The position numbers were made by a program, and so were the translations under genes. The notes beneath the pieces were generated by a model. It saw only the letters and a list, made by a program, of their open reading frames with translations, was not told the DNA's origin and made no database searches. Of a stretch of 64,000 bases of DNA, positions 29,045-38,115 are shown one piece after another. Where the stretch lies: the NCBI GenBank assembly GCA_022072505.1, contig JAJVHU010000026.1, positions 1 to 64,000 on the forward strand. Direction: 5' to 3'. This DNA is from Phycisphaerae bacterium. GTDB taxonomy: Bacteria; Planctomycetota; Phycisphaerae; UBA1845. Numbering within the stretch: position 1 is the first letter of the stretch; each line of letters begins with the position of its first letter.

Positions 29045-29870
29045 CGCGCTGGCCCACTCCTGGCCCGAGGTTCTCATGGAAGGCGGGCTCCTGGGCGCGT
29101 TCATGATTTCCGCCTGCGTGTTCGGGACTCTTCTCGAGCATCCCGGTTCCCGCGTGCGCCGAGCGGTCGGGAGCGGATTCCAGCGGCGCGCCTTGATGGG
29201 CGCGGCGATGGGTTTGACCGCGGTAGCGTTGATCTATTCTCCGTGGGGGGAGCAATCCGGCGCGCATATGAATCCGGCCGTGACGTTGACGTTTCTTTCG
29301 CTCGGAAAAGTCAAGGCGTGGGACGCGCTCTTCTACCTCGTTGCGCAGTTCATCGGCGGGGCGGCGGGGGTCGCGGTCTCGCGCTTGTTGTTGGGGGGAC
29401 GTCTCAAGCATGAACACGTCAATCACGTGGTCACTCAACCGGGGCGGCGCGGCGCCGGCGTCGCGTGGGTCGCGGAGCTGGCGATCGCGTTCGTCATGAT
29501 GCTGACGGTGCTCGTCGTCGGCAATGATGCGCGGCTCGCTCCGTATACCGGCGGGTTCGCCGGCGCGCTGGTGGCGTTGTACATCGCCTTTGAAGCGCCG
29601 CTCTCAGGGATGAGCCTGAACCCGGCTCGGACCTTCGCTTCCGCCGTAATCGCGCGGCGCTGGCGGGCGCTGTGGGTGTACTTCACGGCGCCGGCGGCGG
29701 GCATGATGCTGGCGTCGGTCGTCTACACGTCCGGCATGCTCGGAGGCTGCCCGGTGTACTGCGCCAAGCTGGATCACTGCAACGGAAAGCGGTGCATCTT
29801 CAGGTGTGAATTCGAGCAACTGCGCGTCGTGCCAGCCAGCCAGACGGCGGGTTTACCCAGCCAGGAATGA
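29037..29870 (+). CDS. Aquaporin / MIP-family channel
   Basis: This channel has 277 residues from GTG 29037, which overlaps the debranching gene; ATG 29076 is an alternative start. It shows both NPA boxes, GAHMNPAVTLTF and GMSLNPARTFASAV, and six hydrophobic segments. The second box is followed by Arg, as in water-selective members. A Cys-rich C-terminal tail of about 40 residues (GCPVYCAKLDHCNGKRCIFRCEFEQ) is unusual and may bind metal. It probably conducts water across the inner membrane and fits the osmotic/carbohydrate character of the cluster. Confidence 0.92.
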   Translation: MSDALAHSWPEVLMEGGLLGAFMISACVFGTLLEHPGSRVRRAVGSGFQRRALMGAAMGLTAVALIYSPWGEQSGAHMNPAVTLTFLSLGKVKAWDALFYLVAQFIGGAAGVAVSRLLLGGRLKHEHVNHVVTQPGRRGAGVAWVAELAIAFVMMLTVLVVGNDARLAPYTGGFAGALVALYIAFEAPLSGMSLNPARTFASAVIARRWRALWVYFTAPAAGMMLASVVYTSGMLGGCPVYCAKLDHCNGKRCIFRCEFEQLRVVPASQTAGLPSQE

Positions 29871-29921
29871 AACCACCTTGTTTCCTGTGCATCCAAGTCG
29901 CCGGGCGACATTCAAGGGGAA

Positions 29922-31499
29922 ATGATCTTGCAAGTTCCGCGGGAATACGACGTCATCATCATCGGCACCGGCGCGGGCGGCGGGACGCTGGCGGCCAGGC
30001 TCGCTCCTTCCGGCAAGCGCATCCTGTTGCTGGAGCGCGGCGACTATGTCCCGCGCGAAAAGGACAACTGGAGTTCGCGCGCCGTCAACCTCGAAGGCAA
30101 ATACAACACCCGGGAAACCTGGCGCGACAAGCACGGCAGGGAACTGCACCCGCACACCAACTACCACGTCGGCGGCAACACCAGGTTCTACGGCGCGGCG
30201 CTCTTCCGCCTGCGCAAGCACGACTTCGGCGAGGTCCGCCATCACGGCGGCGTCTCGCCCGCCTGGCCGATCCGCTATGAAGACCTGGAGCCCTACTACA
30301 CGCAGGCCGAGCGGAGGTATCACGTCCACGGCGTGCGCGGCGAGGATCCGACCGACCCGCCCGCGAGCAGCCCGTACCCGCATCCGCCGGTCAGCCACGA
30401 GCCGCGCATTCAGCACCTGCACGACGATCTCGTCGCCCTGGGCCTGAAACCGTTCCACGTTCCGCTGGGCATCATGCTCGACGAGAAAAACCCGCGCCGC
30501 AGCCCGTGCATCCGTTGCAACACCTGCGACGGGTTCCCTTGCCTTGTGCAGGCGAAAGCCGACGCGCAAGTCTGCGGCGTCGATCCGGCGCTGCGACACG
30601 CCAACGTCACGCTCGTGACCGGCGCGCGGGTCAAGCGAATCGAAACGGATGCGACAGGCCGCGAAGTCAAAGAGGTCGTCGTCGAACGCGACGGCGCCGA
30701 AGAACGGTATCGCGGCGGGATCGTGGTGGTTTCCTGCGGCGCGATCAACTCCGCGGCGCTGCTCCTGCGCTCGCGAAGCGAGAAGCATCCGCGCGGCCTC
30801 GCCAACGGTTCCGACGTCGTCGGACGGCACTACATGGGGCACATCAACTCCGTGCAGATGGCGATCTCGAAGTGCCCGAACCCAACCGTCTTCCAGAAAA
30901 CATTGGGGATCAATGACTTCTACGGACCGTCAGCGGACTGGGATTACCCGATGGGTCACATCTCGTTCGTGGGCAAGCTCGACGGGGACACCCTCAAAGC
31001 CGGCGCCCCGCCGCTGACGCCGGGCTGGACGCTGGAGAAGATGGCGCAGCACAGCCTCGATTTCTGGCTCACCAGCGAAGACCTGCCCGATCCTGAAAAC
31101 CGCGTGTCGATTGACGGCGACGGTCGCATCGTGCTCAGCTACACGCCCAACAATGAGGAAGGCCACAAGCGCCTGATCGCCAGGCTGAAAGACCTGATGA
31201 AGAAGACAACCCAATGCAGCGTGCACGGGCACGACTGCCACCAGGGACTGCTGGCGCGCTCGTTGTGGGTCGGTCAGCGCATCCCCCTGGCGGGCGTGGC
31301 GCATCAGTGCGGAACGGTGCGTTTCGGCAACGATCCCAAGTCGTCGGCGCTCGATGCCAACTGCAAGGCCCACGAAGTGGACAATCTCTACGTGGTGGAC
31401 GCGAGCTTCTTTCCCTCCAGCGGCGCGGTGAATCCGGCGCTGACCATCATGGCGAACGCCTTGCGCGTCGGCGAACACTTGCTCGAAAGAATGAGGTGA
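29922..31499 (+). CDS. GMC-family FAD-dependent oxidoreductase
   Basis: This protein has 525 residues. The FAD-binding motif VIIIGTGAGGGTLAARLA lies at about 12-29, followed by LLLERGDYV. NYHVGGNTRFYGAALFRLR is the second GMC region. CIRCNTCDGFPCLVQAKADA is a Cys-rich insertion often seen in bacterial GMC dehydrogenases. The C-terminal domain has AHQCGTVRFGNDP with the active-site His, then NPALTIMANALRVGEHL with the second polar residue Asn. It would oxidise an alcohol, perhaps a sugar. ATG 29922 follows aagggga. The gene continues the run after the aquaporin and precedes a VOC protein gene by four bases. Confidence 0.93.
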   Translation: MILQVPREYDVIIIGTGAGGGTLAARLAPSGKRILLLERGDYVPREKDNWSSRAVNLEGKYNTRETWRDKHGRELHPHTNYHVGGNTRFYGAALFRLRKHDFGEVRHHGGVSPAWPIRYEDLEPYYTQAERRYHVHGVRGEDPTDPPASSPYPHPPVSHEPRIQHLHDDLVALGLKPFHVPLGIMLDEKNPRRSPCIRCNTCDGFPCLVQAKADAQVCGVDPALRHANVTLVTGARVKRIETDATGREVKEVVVERDGAEERYRGGIVVVSCGAINSAALLLRSRSEKHPRGLANGSDVVGRHYMGHINSVQMAISKCPNPTVFQKTLGINDFYGPSADWDYPMGHISFVGKLDGDTLKAGAPPLTPGWTLEKMAQHSLDFWLTSEDLPDPENRVSIDGDGRIVLSYTPNNEEGHKRLIARLKDLMKKTTQCSVHGHDCHQGLLARSLWVGQRIPLAGVAHQCGTVRFGNDPKSSALDANCKAHEVDNLYVVDASFFPSSGAVNPALTIMANALRVGEHLLERMR

Positions 31500-31503
31500 T
31501 GCG

Positions 31504-32610
31504 ATGGCGATGACCAGGAGCGGACGCGGAAGGGTCCGCGATGCGCGGGTTCTGGCGGCCGGATTGATGCTTGCCTCCACGGCGGCGACGCTTTCGTCGT
31601 CGGGCGCCGTTCGTTCGGCAGGCCCGCCCCGGCTGCCGAGGGTTGCGGTGGAATCCGTGGAATCCGTCGGGTTCACGGTCCTGGATCTCGACCGTTCGAT
31701 TTCGTTCTTCCGGGACGTGTTGACGTTTGATCTCGAGGAAACCGCGATCACCGGAGGCGAAACCGCCGACCCCGCGCAGCCTGTCGATCCCCGAACGCGC
31801 GTCGCGCGGATGACCCTGGGGGATGAGCGGCTCCTCCTGACGGAGTACGTCGAATTGAAAGGCCGACCCTTCCCCGCCGATTCGCGCAGCAACGATCTGT
31901 GGTTTCAGCACGTCGCCATCATCGTCAGCGACATGGATCGCGCCTACGCGCGTCTGAGGGAGCACGGCGTGACCCCGGCGTCTCGCGGCGGACCGCAGAC
32001 GCTTCCCGACTGGAACAGGAACGCGGGCGGGATCAGGGCGTTTTACTTCCGCGACCCCGACGGTCACTTCCTGGAAATCCTCCAGTTTCCGCCGGACAAG
32101 GGGGATCCCCGTTGGCACGCGCGGACCGACCGGTTGTTTCTCGGCATCGACCACACCGCGATCGTCGTGTCGGACACCGAGGCGAGCCTGCGGTTTTATC
32201 GCGACACGCTCGGGTTTGAAGTGGTGGGCCGAAGCGAGAACCACGGCCCGGAGCAGGAGGCTCTTAACCATGTGCCCGGAGCCCGCCTGCGAATCACCAC
32301 CCTCAAGGCGGCGTCCGGCCCCGCGATTGAATTCCTGGAATACCTCAACCCGCGCGACGGGCGTTCCTACCCCGTCGGGACGAAGCCCGGCGACCTGGTG
32401 TACTGGGAGACCGCTCTTGTGGTCCGGGAAGACGCTCGCCCGGCGCGACCCCCTCGCGGCGACGAACCCTCATCGCCGCTCGCGGAGGCCCCGGGGCAGA
32501 CCGACGCCGTGGACGGTCCCAAGATGACGAAACTTTTGCGCGATCCTGATGGTCACGCCATGAAGATCAAGGAAAAGGACAGGCGCGAACAAGCGATCGC
32601 GCCGAGGTGA
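31504..32610 (+). CDS. Exported protein with two VOC (glyoxalase-fold) domains
   Basis: This protein of 368 residues has a signal-like N-terminus (VLAAGLMLASTAATLSSSGAVRSAG). There are two vicinal-oxygen-chelate domains, about 50-190 (VESVGFTVLDLDRSISFFRDVLTFDLEETAI ... AFYFRDPDGHFLEILQFP) and about 205-360 (LGIDHTAIVVSDTEASLRFYRDTLGFEVVG ... MTKLLRDPDGHAMKIKEKD). The usual His/Glu metal ligands are present in both. The substrate is unknown; this could be a dioxygenase, isomerase or binding protein. It lies four bases after the GMC gene and its stop overlaps the next start, so it belongs to that transcript. Confidence 0.85.
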   Translation: MAMTRSGRGRVRDARVLAAGLMLASTAATLSSSGAVRSAGPPRLPRVAVESVESVGFTVLDLDRSISFFRDVLTFDLEETAITGGETADPAQPVDPRTRVARMTLGDERLLLTEYVELKGRPFPADSRSNDLWFQHVAIIVSDMDRAYARLREHGVTPASRGGPQTLPDWNRNAGGIRAFYFRDPDGHFLEILQFPPDKGDPRWHARTDRLFLGIDHTAIVVSDTEASLRFYRDTLGFEVVGRSENHGPEQEALNHVPGARLRITTLKAASGPAIEFLEYLNPRDGRSYPVGTKPGDLVYWETALVVREDARPARPPRGDEPSSPLAEAPGQTDAVDGPKMTKLLRDPDGHAMKIKEKDRREQAIAPR

Positions 32611-34589
32611 ACCCGCGGGACTCGGCAAGACCGCGATCGCTTTCGCCGCAGGATGAAAACATGTCCGTTCCGTCGCCAGCGCCCGTGCATCCGTTTCAGC
32701 TTTCAACCGAAACCGTTTCCGGTCTGCCGAGCGCGCTGCGCCAGGCGCTGTGCGGCCTGGTTGAGCGTGTGCTGGGTTTTCCCGCGCTCAACGCCCTGTA
32801 TGCGGCCGCGCGGGCCTCGCGCCGCGAGGCGCCGTTCGTCGAGCGCGTGCTGGAGGCCATGAACGTCCGCATCGACGTTTCCCGCGAGGCGCTTCAACGT
32901 GTTCCGCGATCCGGTCCGTTGATCGTCGTCGCCAATCATCCGTTCGGCGGGCTGGACGGGCTGGTGCTCACGGCGCTGCTGTTGCGCGTCCGCCCCGACG
33001 TTCGTATCCTGGCCAACCACGTCCTGCGCCGCATTCCGGAACTGCACGAGACGTGCCTTTTCACCGATCCGTTTGGCGGACCGGAGGCGGTCCGTCGGAA
33101 CATCGGCGCCGGCAGAGCGGCCATCCGCTGGCTCGGCGAAGGCGGCGTGCTCGGCGTGTTTCCCGCGGGGGAGGTGTCGCATCGGACGTTGCGAACCGCC
33201 CGCGTGACCGACCCCCCGTGGAATCCCTCGATTGCCCGGCTGGTTCAAGACACGGGAGCGCCTGTGCTGCCCGTCTTCTTCGAGGGGCGCAATCGTCGCC
33301 GGTTCCAGTGGGCGGGACTCTTCCATCCCCGCGCGCGAACCGTCTTGCTTCCGCTGGAGTTCCTCAGCCGGCGCGGACAGACCGTCCGTGCGCAGGTGGG
33401 TTCGGTGATCCCGCCCGGCCGCCTCGCACGGTTTGCGGGCGACCGCGCCTCGCAGACTCACGAGAGAGATCGCACGCATACGTCGAGCGATCGCCAGGCC
33501 CGGTCAGCGCTTGCGGAGTATCTCCGCCTCCGCACCTACCTGCTCAACGGGCGCGAGAGCCGTCGGGATGCGAAGGTCCGCGGCTGCGAATTCGCTTCTC
33601 CGCGGCGTGAAGGAACACCGGCGCCGATCATCGAACCCGTGGACACGGCGCTGCTCGCGTCAGAGATCGAGTCGCTTCCGGCGACGCAATCGTTGTCGCA
33701 GAGCGGTTCGTTTCGCGTGCTCTATGCTTCGGCGAAACAGATCCCCAACGTGCTCCGCGAGATCGGACGTCTGCGGGAGTGGTCCTTCCGCGCGGTGGGC
33801 GAAGGGACCGGGCGCGAGGCGGATATCGACCGCTTCGACGAGCACTACCTGCACCTCTTCGTCTGGGACGCGGGTGAGAACAACCTGGTCGGTGCGTACC
33901 GGATCGGACGCACGGATGAAATTCTGACCCGTCTGGGCCCCCAGGGGTTGTACACGAGCACCCTGTTTGATTTCACGCCGCGCCTGCTGGAGCAGATCAA
34001 CCCCGCGCTGGAGCTGGGCCGATCCTTCGTCGCGCCACGGTACCAGCGCGACTACGCTCCGCTCATGCTGTTGTGGAAAGGCATCGGCCGGTTCGTGGTG
34101 TCGCATCCGAAGCACCGCCGCCTCTTCGGCGCGGTCAGCATCAGCGATGAGTATCAGTCGATGACCAGGCGCCTGCTGATGTCCTTCCTGCGGACGCATC
34201 GCCTCGATCCGAACCTGGCCCGAGAAGTCCGCGCTAAAAACCCGCCGAAATTCCCCCCCTTCCGCGACCCGGACCTGCGACGCCTGGCCACCTCGGTGGC
34301 GGACCTTTCGGACGTGGAGGAACTCGTCGCCGAAATCGAATCCAACCGTCGAGGCATCCCGGTCCTGCTGAGGCAGTACCTCAAGCTCAACGCCAGGCTC
34401 CTGGGTTTTAACATGGACCCGGACTTCGGCGACGTGCTCGATGGGTTAGTGCTTGTCGATCTGGCCGCCGTCGAACGGACGGTCCTCAACCGATACCTGG
34501 GCAAGGAAGGCGCCGAGGAGTTTCTGGCGCATCACGCCGATCCGATCTCTGACACGGCGCCCGTCCTGACGCGCTCCCGAGGGCGTTGA
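32607..34589 (+). CDS. Acyltransferase-GNAT fusion (ornithine-lipid type)
   Basis: This is a two-domain protein of 660 residues. About 80-280 is a PlsC-like glycerophospholipid acyltransferase: VVANHPFGGLDGLVL (a variant of the HX4D box), GVFPAGEVSHRT and GAPVLPVFFEGRN. About 370-600 is a GNAT-like hemolysin/OlsB acyltransferase: FRVLYASAKQIPNVLREIGRLREWSFRAVGEGTGREADIDRFDEHYLHLFVWD, then LGRSFVAPRYQRDYAPLMLLWKGIGRFV. Proteins with these two activities in one chain make ornithine-type or related aminolipids. GTG 32607 overlaps the VOC stop; ATG 32661 is a good alternative start. The gene ends ten bases from the convergent ATPase gene. Confidence 0.85.
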   Translation: MNPRDSARPRSLSPQDENMSVPSPAPVHPFQLSTETVSGLPSALRQALCGLVERVLGFPALNALYAAARASRREAPFVERVLEAMNVRIDVSREALQRVPRSGPLIVVANHPFGGLDGLVLTALLLRVRPDVRILANHVLRRIPELHETCLFTDPFGGPEAVRRNIGAGRAAIRWLGEGGVLGVFPAGEVSHRTLRTARVTDPPWNPSIARLVQDTGAPVLPVFFEGRNRRRFQWAGLFHPRARTVLLPLEFLSRRGQTVRAQVGSVIPPGRLARFAGDRASQTHERDRTHTSSDRQARSALAEYLRLRTYLLNGRESRRDAKVRGCEFASPRREGTPAPIIEPVDTALLASEIESLPATQSLSQSGSFRVLYASAKQIPNVLREIGRLREWSFRAVGEGTGREADIDRFDEHYLHLFVWDAGENNLVGAYRIGRTDEILTRLGPQGLYTSTLFDFTPRLLEQINPALELGRSFVAPRYQRDYAPLMLLWKGIGRFVVSHPKHRRLFGAVSISDEYQSMTRRLLMSFLRTHRLDPNLAREVRAKNPPKFPPFRDPDLRRLATSVADLSDVEELVAEIESNRRGIPVLLRQYLKLNARLLGFNMDPDFGDVLDGLVLVDLAAVERTVLNRYLGKEGAEEFLAHHADPISDTAPVLTRSRGR

Positions 34590-34599
34590 AGAGCGAACG

Positions 34600-36351
34600 T
34601 CATTCGACCCTTGGCCGCGCCTTCGACGCGACGGCCGCAATCGCGTCGAGCTTCTCGACAACCTCCGGGTCAATCGCTTCCTTCGGCATGAGCGAAGCGA
34701 GGGCAGGGTAATCGGATTTCCGAAGTTCGAGCGGCAACTGCATTTTTTTGTAGAAGGTTTGAAAGAGGGGATCGAGAAACTCATCGGTGGCCTTGACATC
34801 GACGGACCAGGGATCGGGCTTTCCGAGGGTTCTCAATGCAGACGAGACTTCGTCGATGGATTCGCGCATCGCGCGCTCGCGCGGGTCTCGCTCAGCGAGT
34901 CCGAAAAGATCGTCCGAAGAAGCGTTGCCGGCGAATTTCATCAGGACATCCTTGGTGCAGAAGTAGTTCTCGATTTCGCGGCGTTTCCACATCCGCTCGA
35001 CGAGATCGACGCCGGGTTGCAGCTCTTTCTCCAGACGGTCGAAGAGCGCCAGGCCCACTAGGTCAGACTTCGCCTCCTGCAATCCGTAAAAGTGGTCCCG
35101 CGCCCGCTGAGGGAGGTTTGTGCCCACGTAGTTTACGAACGGGCGTTCAAGAATGGAGGCCGCAGGGTGCGCGAGCGTCCGGGCAAAGGACTGAAGAATC
35201 GCCAGGTCGCTCGGGCTTTCCAGGTACAGCACCCAGCCGGTCTGCTCGGCCTGGTAGTACTGATCGAATCCGATGTCGCGGAGCGCTTTGAGAACCTGGG
35301 CCTTGCCGTTGTCGATGCGATGAGGCGGTCCGACGAACGCAACGACCACATCCCGCCCCGCGGCTTCGTTGAGGACGATTTCCGAGTGGCTGGCCGCAAT
35401 GACCTGCGACCCTTGTTCCGCGGCCACTTGGGTAATCAGATTGTATGTCTGGCGCTGACGCAGCACTTCGAGATGAGCATCCGGCTCATCAAGCAACAAT
35501 ACCGTCCGAGGGTTCGCATAGAGGTGAGCCAGAAGGAGGAGGGTCTGCTGAAGTCCGCGGCCTGATGAGGAGAGATCCAGCGTGGTCCTGCCCTCCCGGT
35601 ATTCCATCGCGATTTCGCCGCGCTCCGCGATGTACTTTGGAGGCAACAGGACAGCGCCGAACAGATCCTTGATGTCTTTGACAAGCCGGTCCCACGTGTG
35701 ATCCCGGCTCTCGCTGGTGTGAATCTGGAAACACAGATTCCGCAGCACCTGCGCCGTCTGCCCCTCGCCAAGCAGCACGTTGATGCGCCCGGGTTCCCAC
35801 TTGGGTTCGACCGCCGCCAGCCCGGACATGGGCGGAAGGAAGGCGACACGTACGGCGCCCGCGGCCTCCGGGATATCCATACGCCTCACGGCGTCGCTGG
35901 ATTCCAGGCGCAACGGTCGGCAATAAAACGATTCGTCGTTGGCGTAATCAAATTCGAGACCGCATTCCCAGGCGCGATCTTTGGTCACGCCATTCACGAT
36001 AATGTCGATCCTGACGTTCTCGGTCTTGGGTTTCCGCTTTCCGTCGACTTCGACCTGGTCCACATCGCGGACGTGCAAGTCGCGCCAAAGCATATTGGAG
36101 GCCGGCACGGGAATCGAGAGCAGGTCGCGACGGTTGACCGTCACCCCGGGGCGTTTTTCGGGCGAGGGAGCGCCGCGCCGCTTTTCTCGCTTTTCATTCC
36201 ATCGACGAAGCCCGATGTCCCACAGCGCCAGCGCCTGAAGCGCCGTGGTCTTGCCCGAATTGTTCGGACCCACCAGCACGACCGCCCGGCCCAGTTCGAT
36301 GCCGACCTCGTTGAATCGCTTGAAATTCCGTATGCGCAGCCGCGTGAGCAT
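34600..36351 (-). CDS. OLD-like AAA ATPase with TOPRIM-like C-terminus
   Basis: The product has 583 residues. It begins LTRLRIRNFKRFNEVGIELGRAVVLVGPNNSGKTTALQAL (Walker A of the SMC/ABC-type AAA_15/AAA_21 family). A signature SSSGRGLQQTLLLLAHLYANPRTVLLLDEPDAHLE follows near 280-310, with Walker B and a trailing VIAASHSEIV. The C-terminal third starts VLYLESPSDLAILQSFARTLAHPA and ...YFCTKDVLMKF. It looks like the TOPRIM or DUF4435-like region of OLD-type nucleases, but the acidic catalytic residues are not certain. Such ATPases often act in phage defence or DNA repair. It is a single gene here with no obvious partner. Confidence 0.8.
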   Translation of the reverse strand: MLTRLRIRNFKRFNEVGIELGRAVVLVGPNNSGKTTALQALALWDIGLRRWNEKREKRRGAPSPEKRPGVTVNRRDLLSIPVPASNMLWRDLHVRDVDQVEVDGKRKPKTENVRIDIIVNGVTKDRAWECGLEFDYANDESFYCRPLRLESSDAVRRMDIPEAAGAVRVAFLPPMSGLAAVEPKWEPGRINVLLGEGQTAQVLRNLCFQIHTSESRDHTWDRLVKDIKDLFGAVLLPPKYIAERGEIAMEYREGRTTLDLSSSGRGLQQTLLLLAHLYANPRTVLLLDEPDAHLEVLRQRQTYNLITQVAAEQGSQVIAASHSEIVLNEAAGRDVVVAFVGPPHRIDNGKAQVLKALRDIGFDQYYQAEQTGWVLYLESPSDLAILQSFARTLAHPAASILERPFVNYVGTNLPQRARDHFYGLQEAKSDLVGLALFDRLEKELQPGVDLVERMWKRREIENYFCTKDVLMKFAGNASSDDLFGLAERDPRERAMRESIDEVSSALRTLGKPDPWSVDVKATDEFLDPLFQTFYKKMQLPLELRKSDYPALASLMPKEAIDPEVVEKLDAIAAVASKARPRVE

Positions 36352-36462
36352 GCGCGAAGTTTCGTCGAGGACCGCCCTCCGGGCAAGGCGACCGGCGCGG
36401 GCGTGCCCGAAGTCTTATCCGGGGGCGTGCGCCGGGTTTTCATGGCGGCTGCAAGCCAAAGG

Positions 36463-38115
36463 CTAGTCGGCGAGCGATGCCCTGGATCGCGCGGCGTAGT
36501 AGGTCCGCGCGTCGGCGAGCACCTCCCGAAGCGACGACGCCGCGTGCCCCAGACGCCGGTTTCGATCTCCGATTTCGAACAACAGCGCCCATTGTCGCAT
36601 CAGCGTCCGGTACGCCCGCAGCAGCGACCATGAGGGGTCGTACAGGTTCGTGGACTCCGACGTGGCTCCGTTCAGCTCAACGATCGAGAATCCGCGTCCG
36701 GCCTTGAACTCGTCCACGTCGGCGTAGCGCACGTCGAATCGACCGAAGCAAAACCCCTCGACCTGGCGCGCGATGCGGTCGATCGTTTCCTCCAGCCCGG
36801 ACGTGCGCAGGTGCGCCCCGTCTCGAAACATCGTGCCCTGGCAGTGGTTGCCCGCCAGCGCCAGCCTGAGCGTCTCCCCGAGGGGCAGCACACGATCGGT
36901 TTGACCGTTCAGTCGTTCAAGAAACGTCCGTGCCTGCATGCGGAAGCGCGGATGACGCCGGATCAGCGTTTCAACGCTCGACGCGCCGTCGCCCGTCAAC
37001 ACGGGAAACACCTTGTCGGTGATGGAGAAGATCCGCCCGCGCGGTTCATCCGGCATCCTCACGTAAAAGATTCCCGCCTCGAAAGGACCGCAGTGGTAGA
37101 CCTGCGCGAGGACGGCGCGCGGATGCGCGTCGAGGTAGCGCGCGGCGGCGTCAGCGTTGCGGATGAGCCGGACTCCCGCGCCGCGCTGCCCCGCGTCGGG
37201 CTTGAGGATGAGCGGAAACGTCCATCCTCGATCCTGCATGATGGCGAGCAGAGCCCGCACGCGAGGCCGCCGCGCAGTCGCCGGCTCGACCGCGTCGGGT
37301 TCTGCAGGGGCAATCCGCGCGCCGGGCACGACCCAGTCCGGCGGCAGCTTCGAGAGAATGTCGAACTTCGACTCGCCGACCACTCCGCCGTGGGGGATCC
37401 CCGGGTTCGCCGCCGTGGGCGTCGTCAGACCCCGGTATCGAAACGCCAGCCAGGCGATCCACGGAACCAGCGGGAGATAGAACACCCACGCCGGCCAGAA
37501 CTCCCAGCGCCACAGGCGCGACAGCCGAGCCATCAGCGTGGCGCGCCCCTGGACGGTCAGTCCGAGCGTGACGGTGCGAAGCAGGATCCAGCACAAGACC
37601 AGCGCGCCTGCGAACGCGATCCAGCCGCCGCCGAGAAAACCGCGCAGCGTCGCGAGCACCCGTTCTCCCGATAGCGCGGCAAGCCCCACGATGAGCGGCG
37701 TCCATACCAGCACCGCCGCCAGCGTCCACGCGATGAAGCGATCGACCCGCGTACCGACCATCCCCGCCGCCACGTACATCGGAACGCGCGTCCCCGGCAG
37801 GAAACGCGACGCGACCACCGCCTTCCAGCCCCATTGATCGAACTCCCGTCCGAGATCCTCGACACGGTCCCGCGGAAGCCGCTTTCGAACCCAGCTCCAG
37901 GCGAGCAGGCGCCGCCCGAACACTCGACCGATGAGCCACAGCCCCAGATCGCCCAGGAAAATGCCCGCGGCGCAGGAGGCTATCCCGAACAACGCGCCGA
38001 GTCGGCCCGCGCGGATCAGCAACCCGGCAGCGATGCACGTTCCGTCCTCCGACACCAGCGTGCCGGCGGCCACGGCCGCAAACTGCGCCCAATCGCCTTG
38101 CGCGCCGCCGCTCAC
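36463..38115 (-). CDS. VTT-domain membrane protein fused to an ATP-grasp domain
   Basis: Starting at GTG 38115 (VSGGAQGDWAQFAAVAAGTLVSEDGTCIAAGLL), the protein has 550 residues. The first 200 are a DedA/SNARE-associated VTT module: the EDGTCIAAG and GDLGLWLIGRVFGRRL helices, then SRFLPGTRVPMYVAAGMVG. A few more membrane helices follow. About residues 280-500 are an ATP-grasp domain (FPLILKPDAGQRGAGVRLIRNADAAARYL, YHCGPFEAGIFYVRMP, FCFGRFDVRYADVDEF, FSIVELNGATSESTNLYDPSWS), similar to D-Ala-D-Ala ligase-type peptide/amide ligases. The fusion suggests a membrane-linked ligation or lipid-related step, but the substrate is unknown. It overlaps the NRDE gene by four bases. Confidence 0.85.
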   Translation of the reverse strand: MSGGAQGDWAQFAAVAAGTLVSEDGTCIAAGLLIRAGRLGALFGIASCAAGIFLGDLGLWLIGRVFGRRLLAWSWVRKRLPRDRVEDLGREFDQWGWKAVVASRFLPGTRVPMYVAAGMVGTRVDRFIAWTLAAVLVWTPLIVGLAALSGERVLATLRGFLGGGWIAFAGALVLCWILLRTVTLGLTVQGRATLMARLSRLWRWEFWPAWVFYLPLVPWIAWLAFRYRGLTTPTAANPGIPHGGVVGESKFDILSKLPPDWVVPGARIAPAEPDAVEPATARRPRVRALLAIMQDRGWTFPLILKPDAGQRGAGVRLIRNADAAARYLDAHPRAVLAQVYHCGPFEAGIFYVRMPDEPRGRIFSITDKVFPVLTGDGASSVETLIRRHPRFRMQARTFLERLNGQTDRVLPLGETLRLALAGNHCQGTMFRDGAHLRTSGLEETIDRIARQVEGFCFGRFDVRYADVDEFKAGRGFSIVELNGATSESTNLYDPSWSLLRAYRTLMRQWALLFEIGDRNRRLGHAASSLREVLADARTYYAARSRASLAD

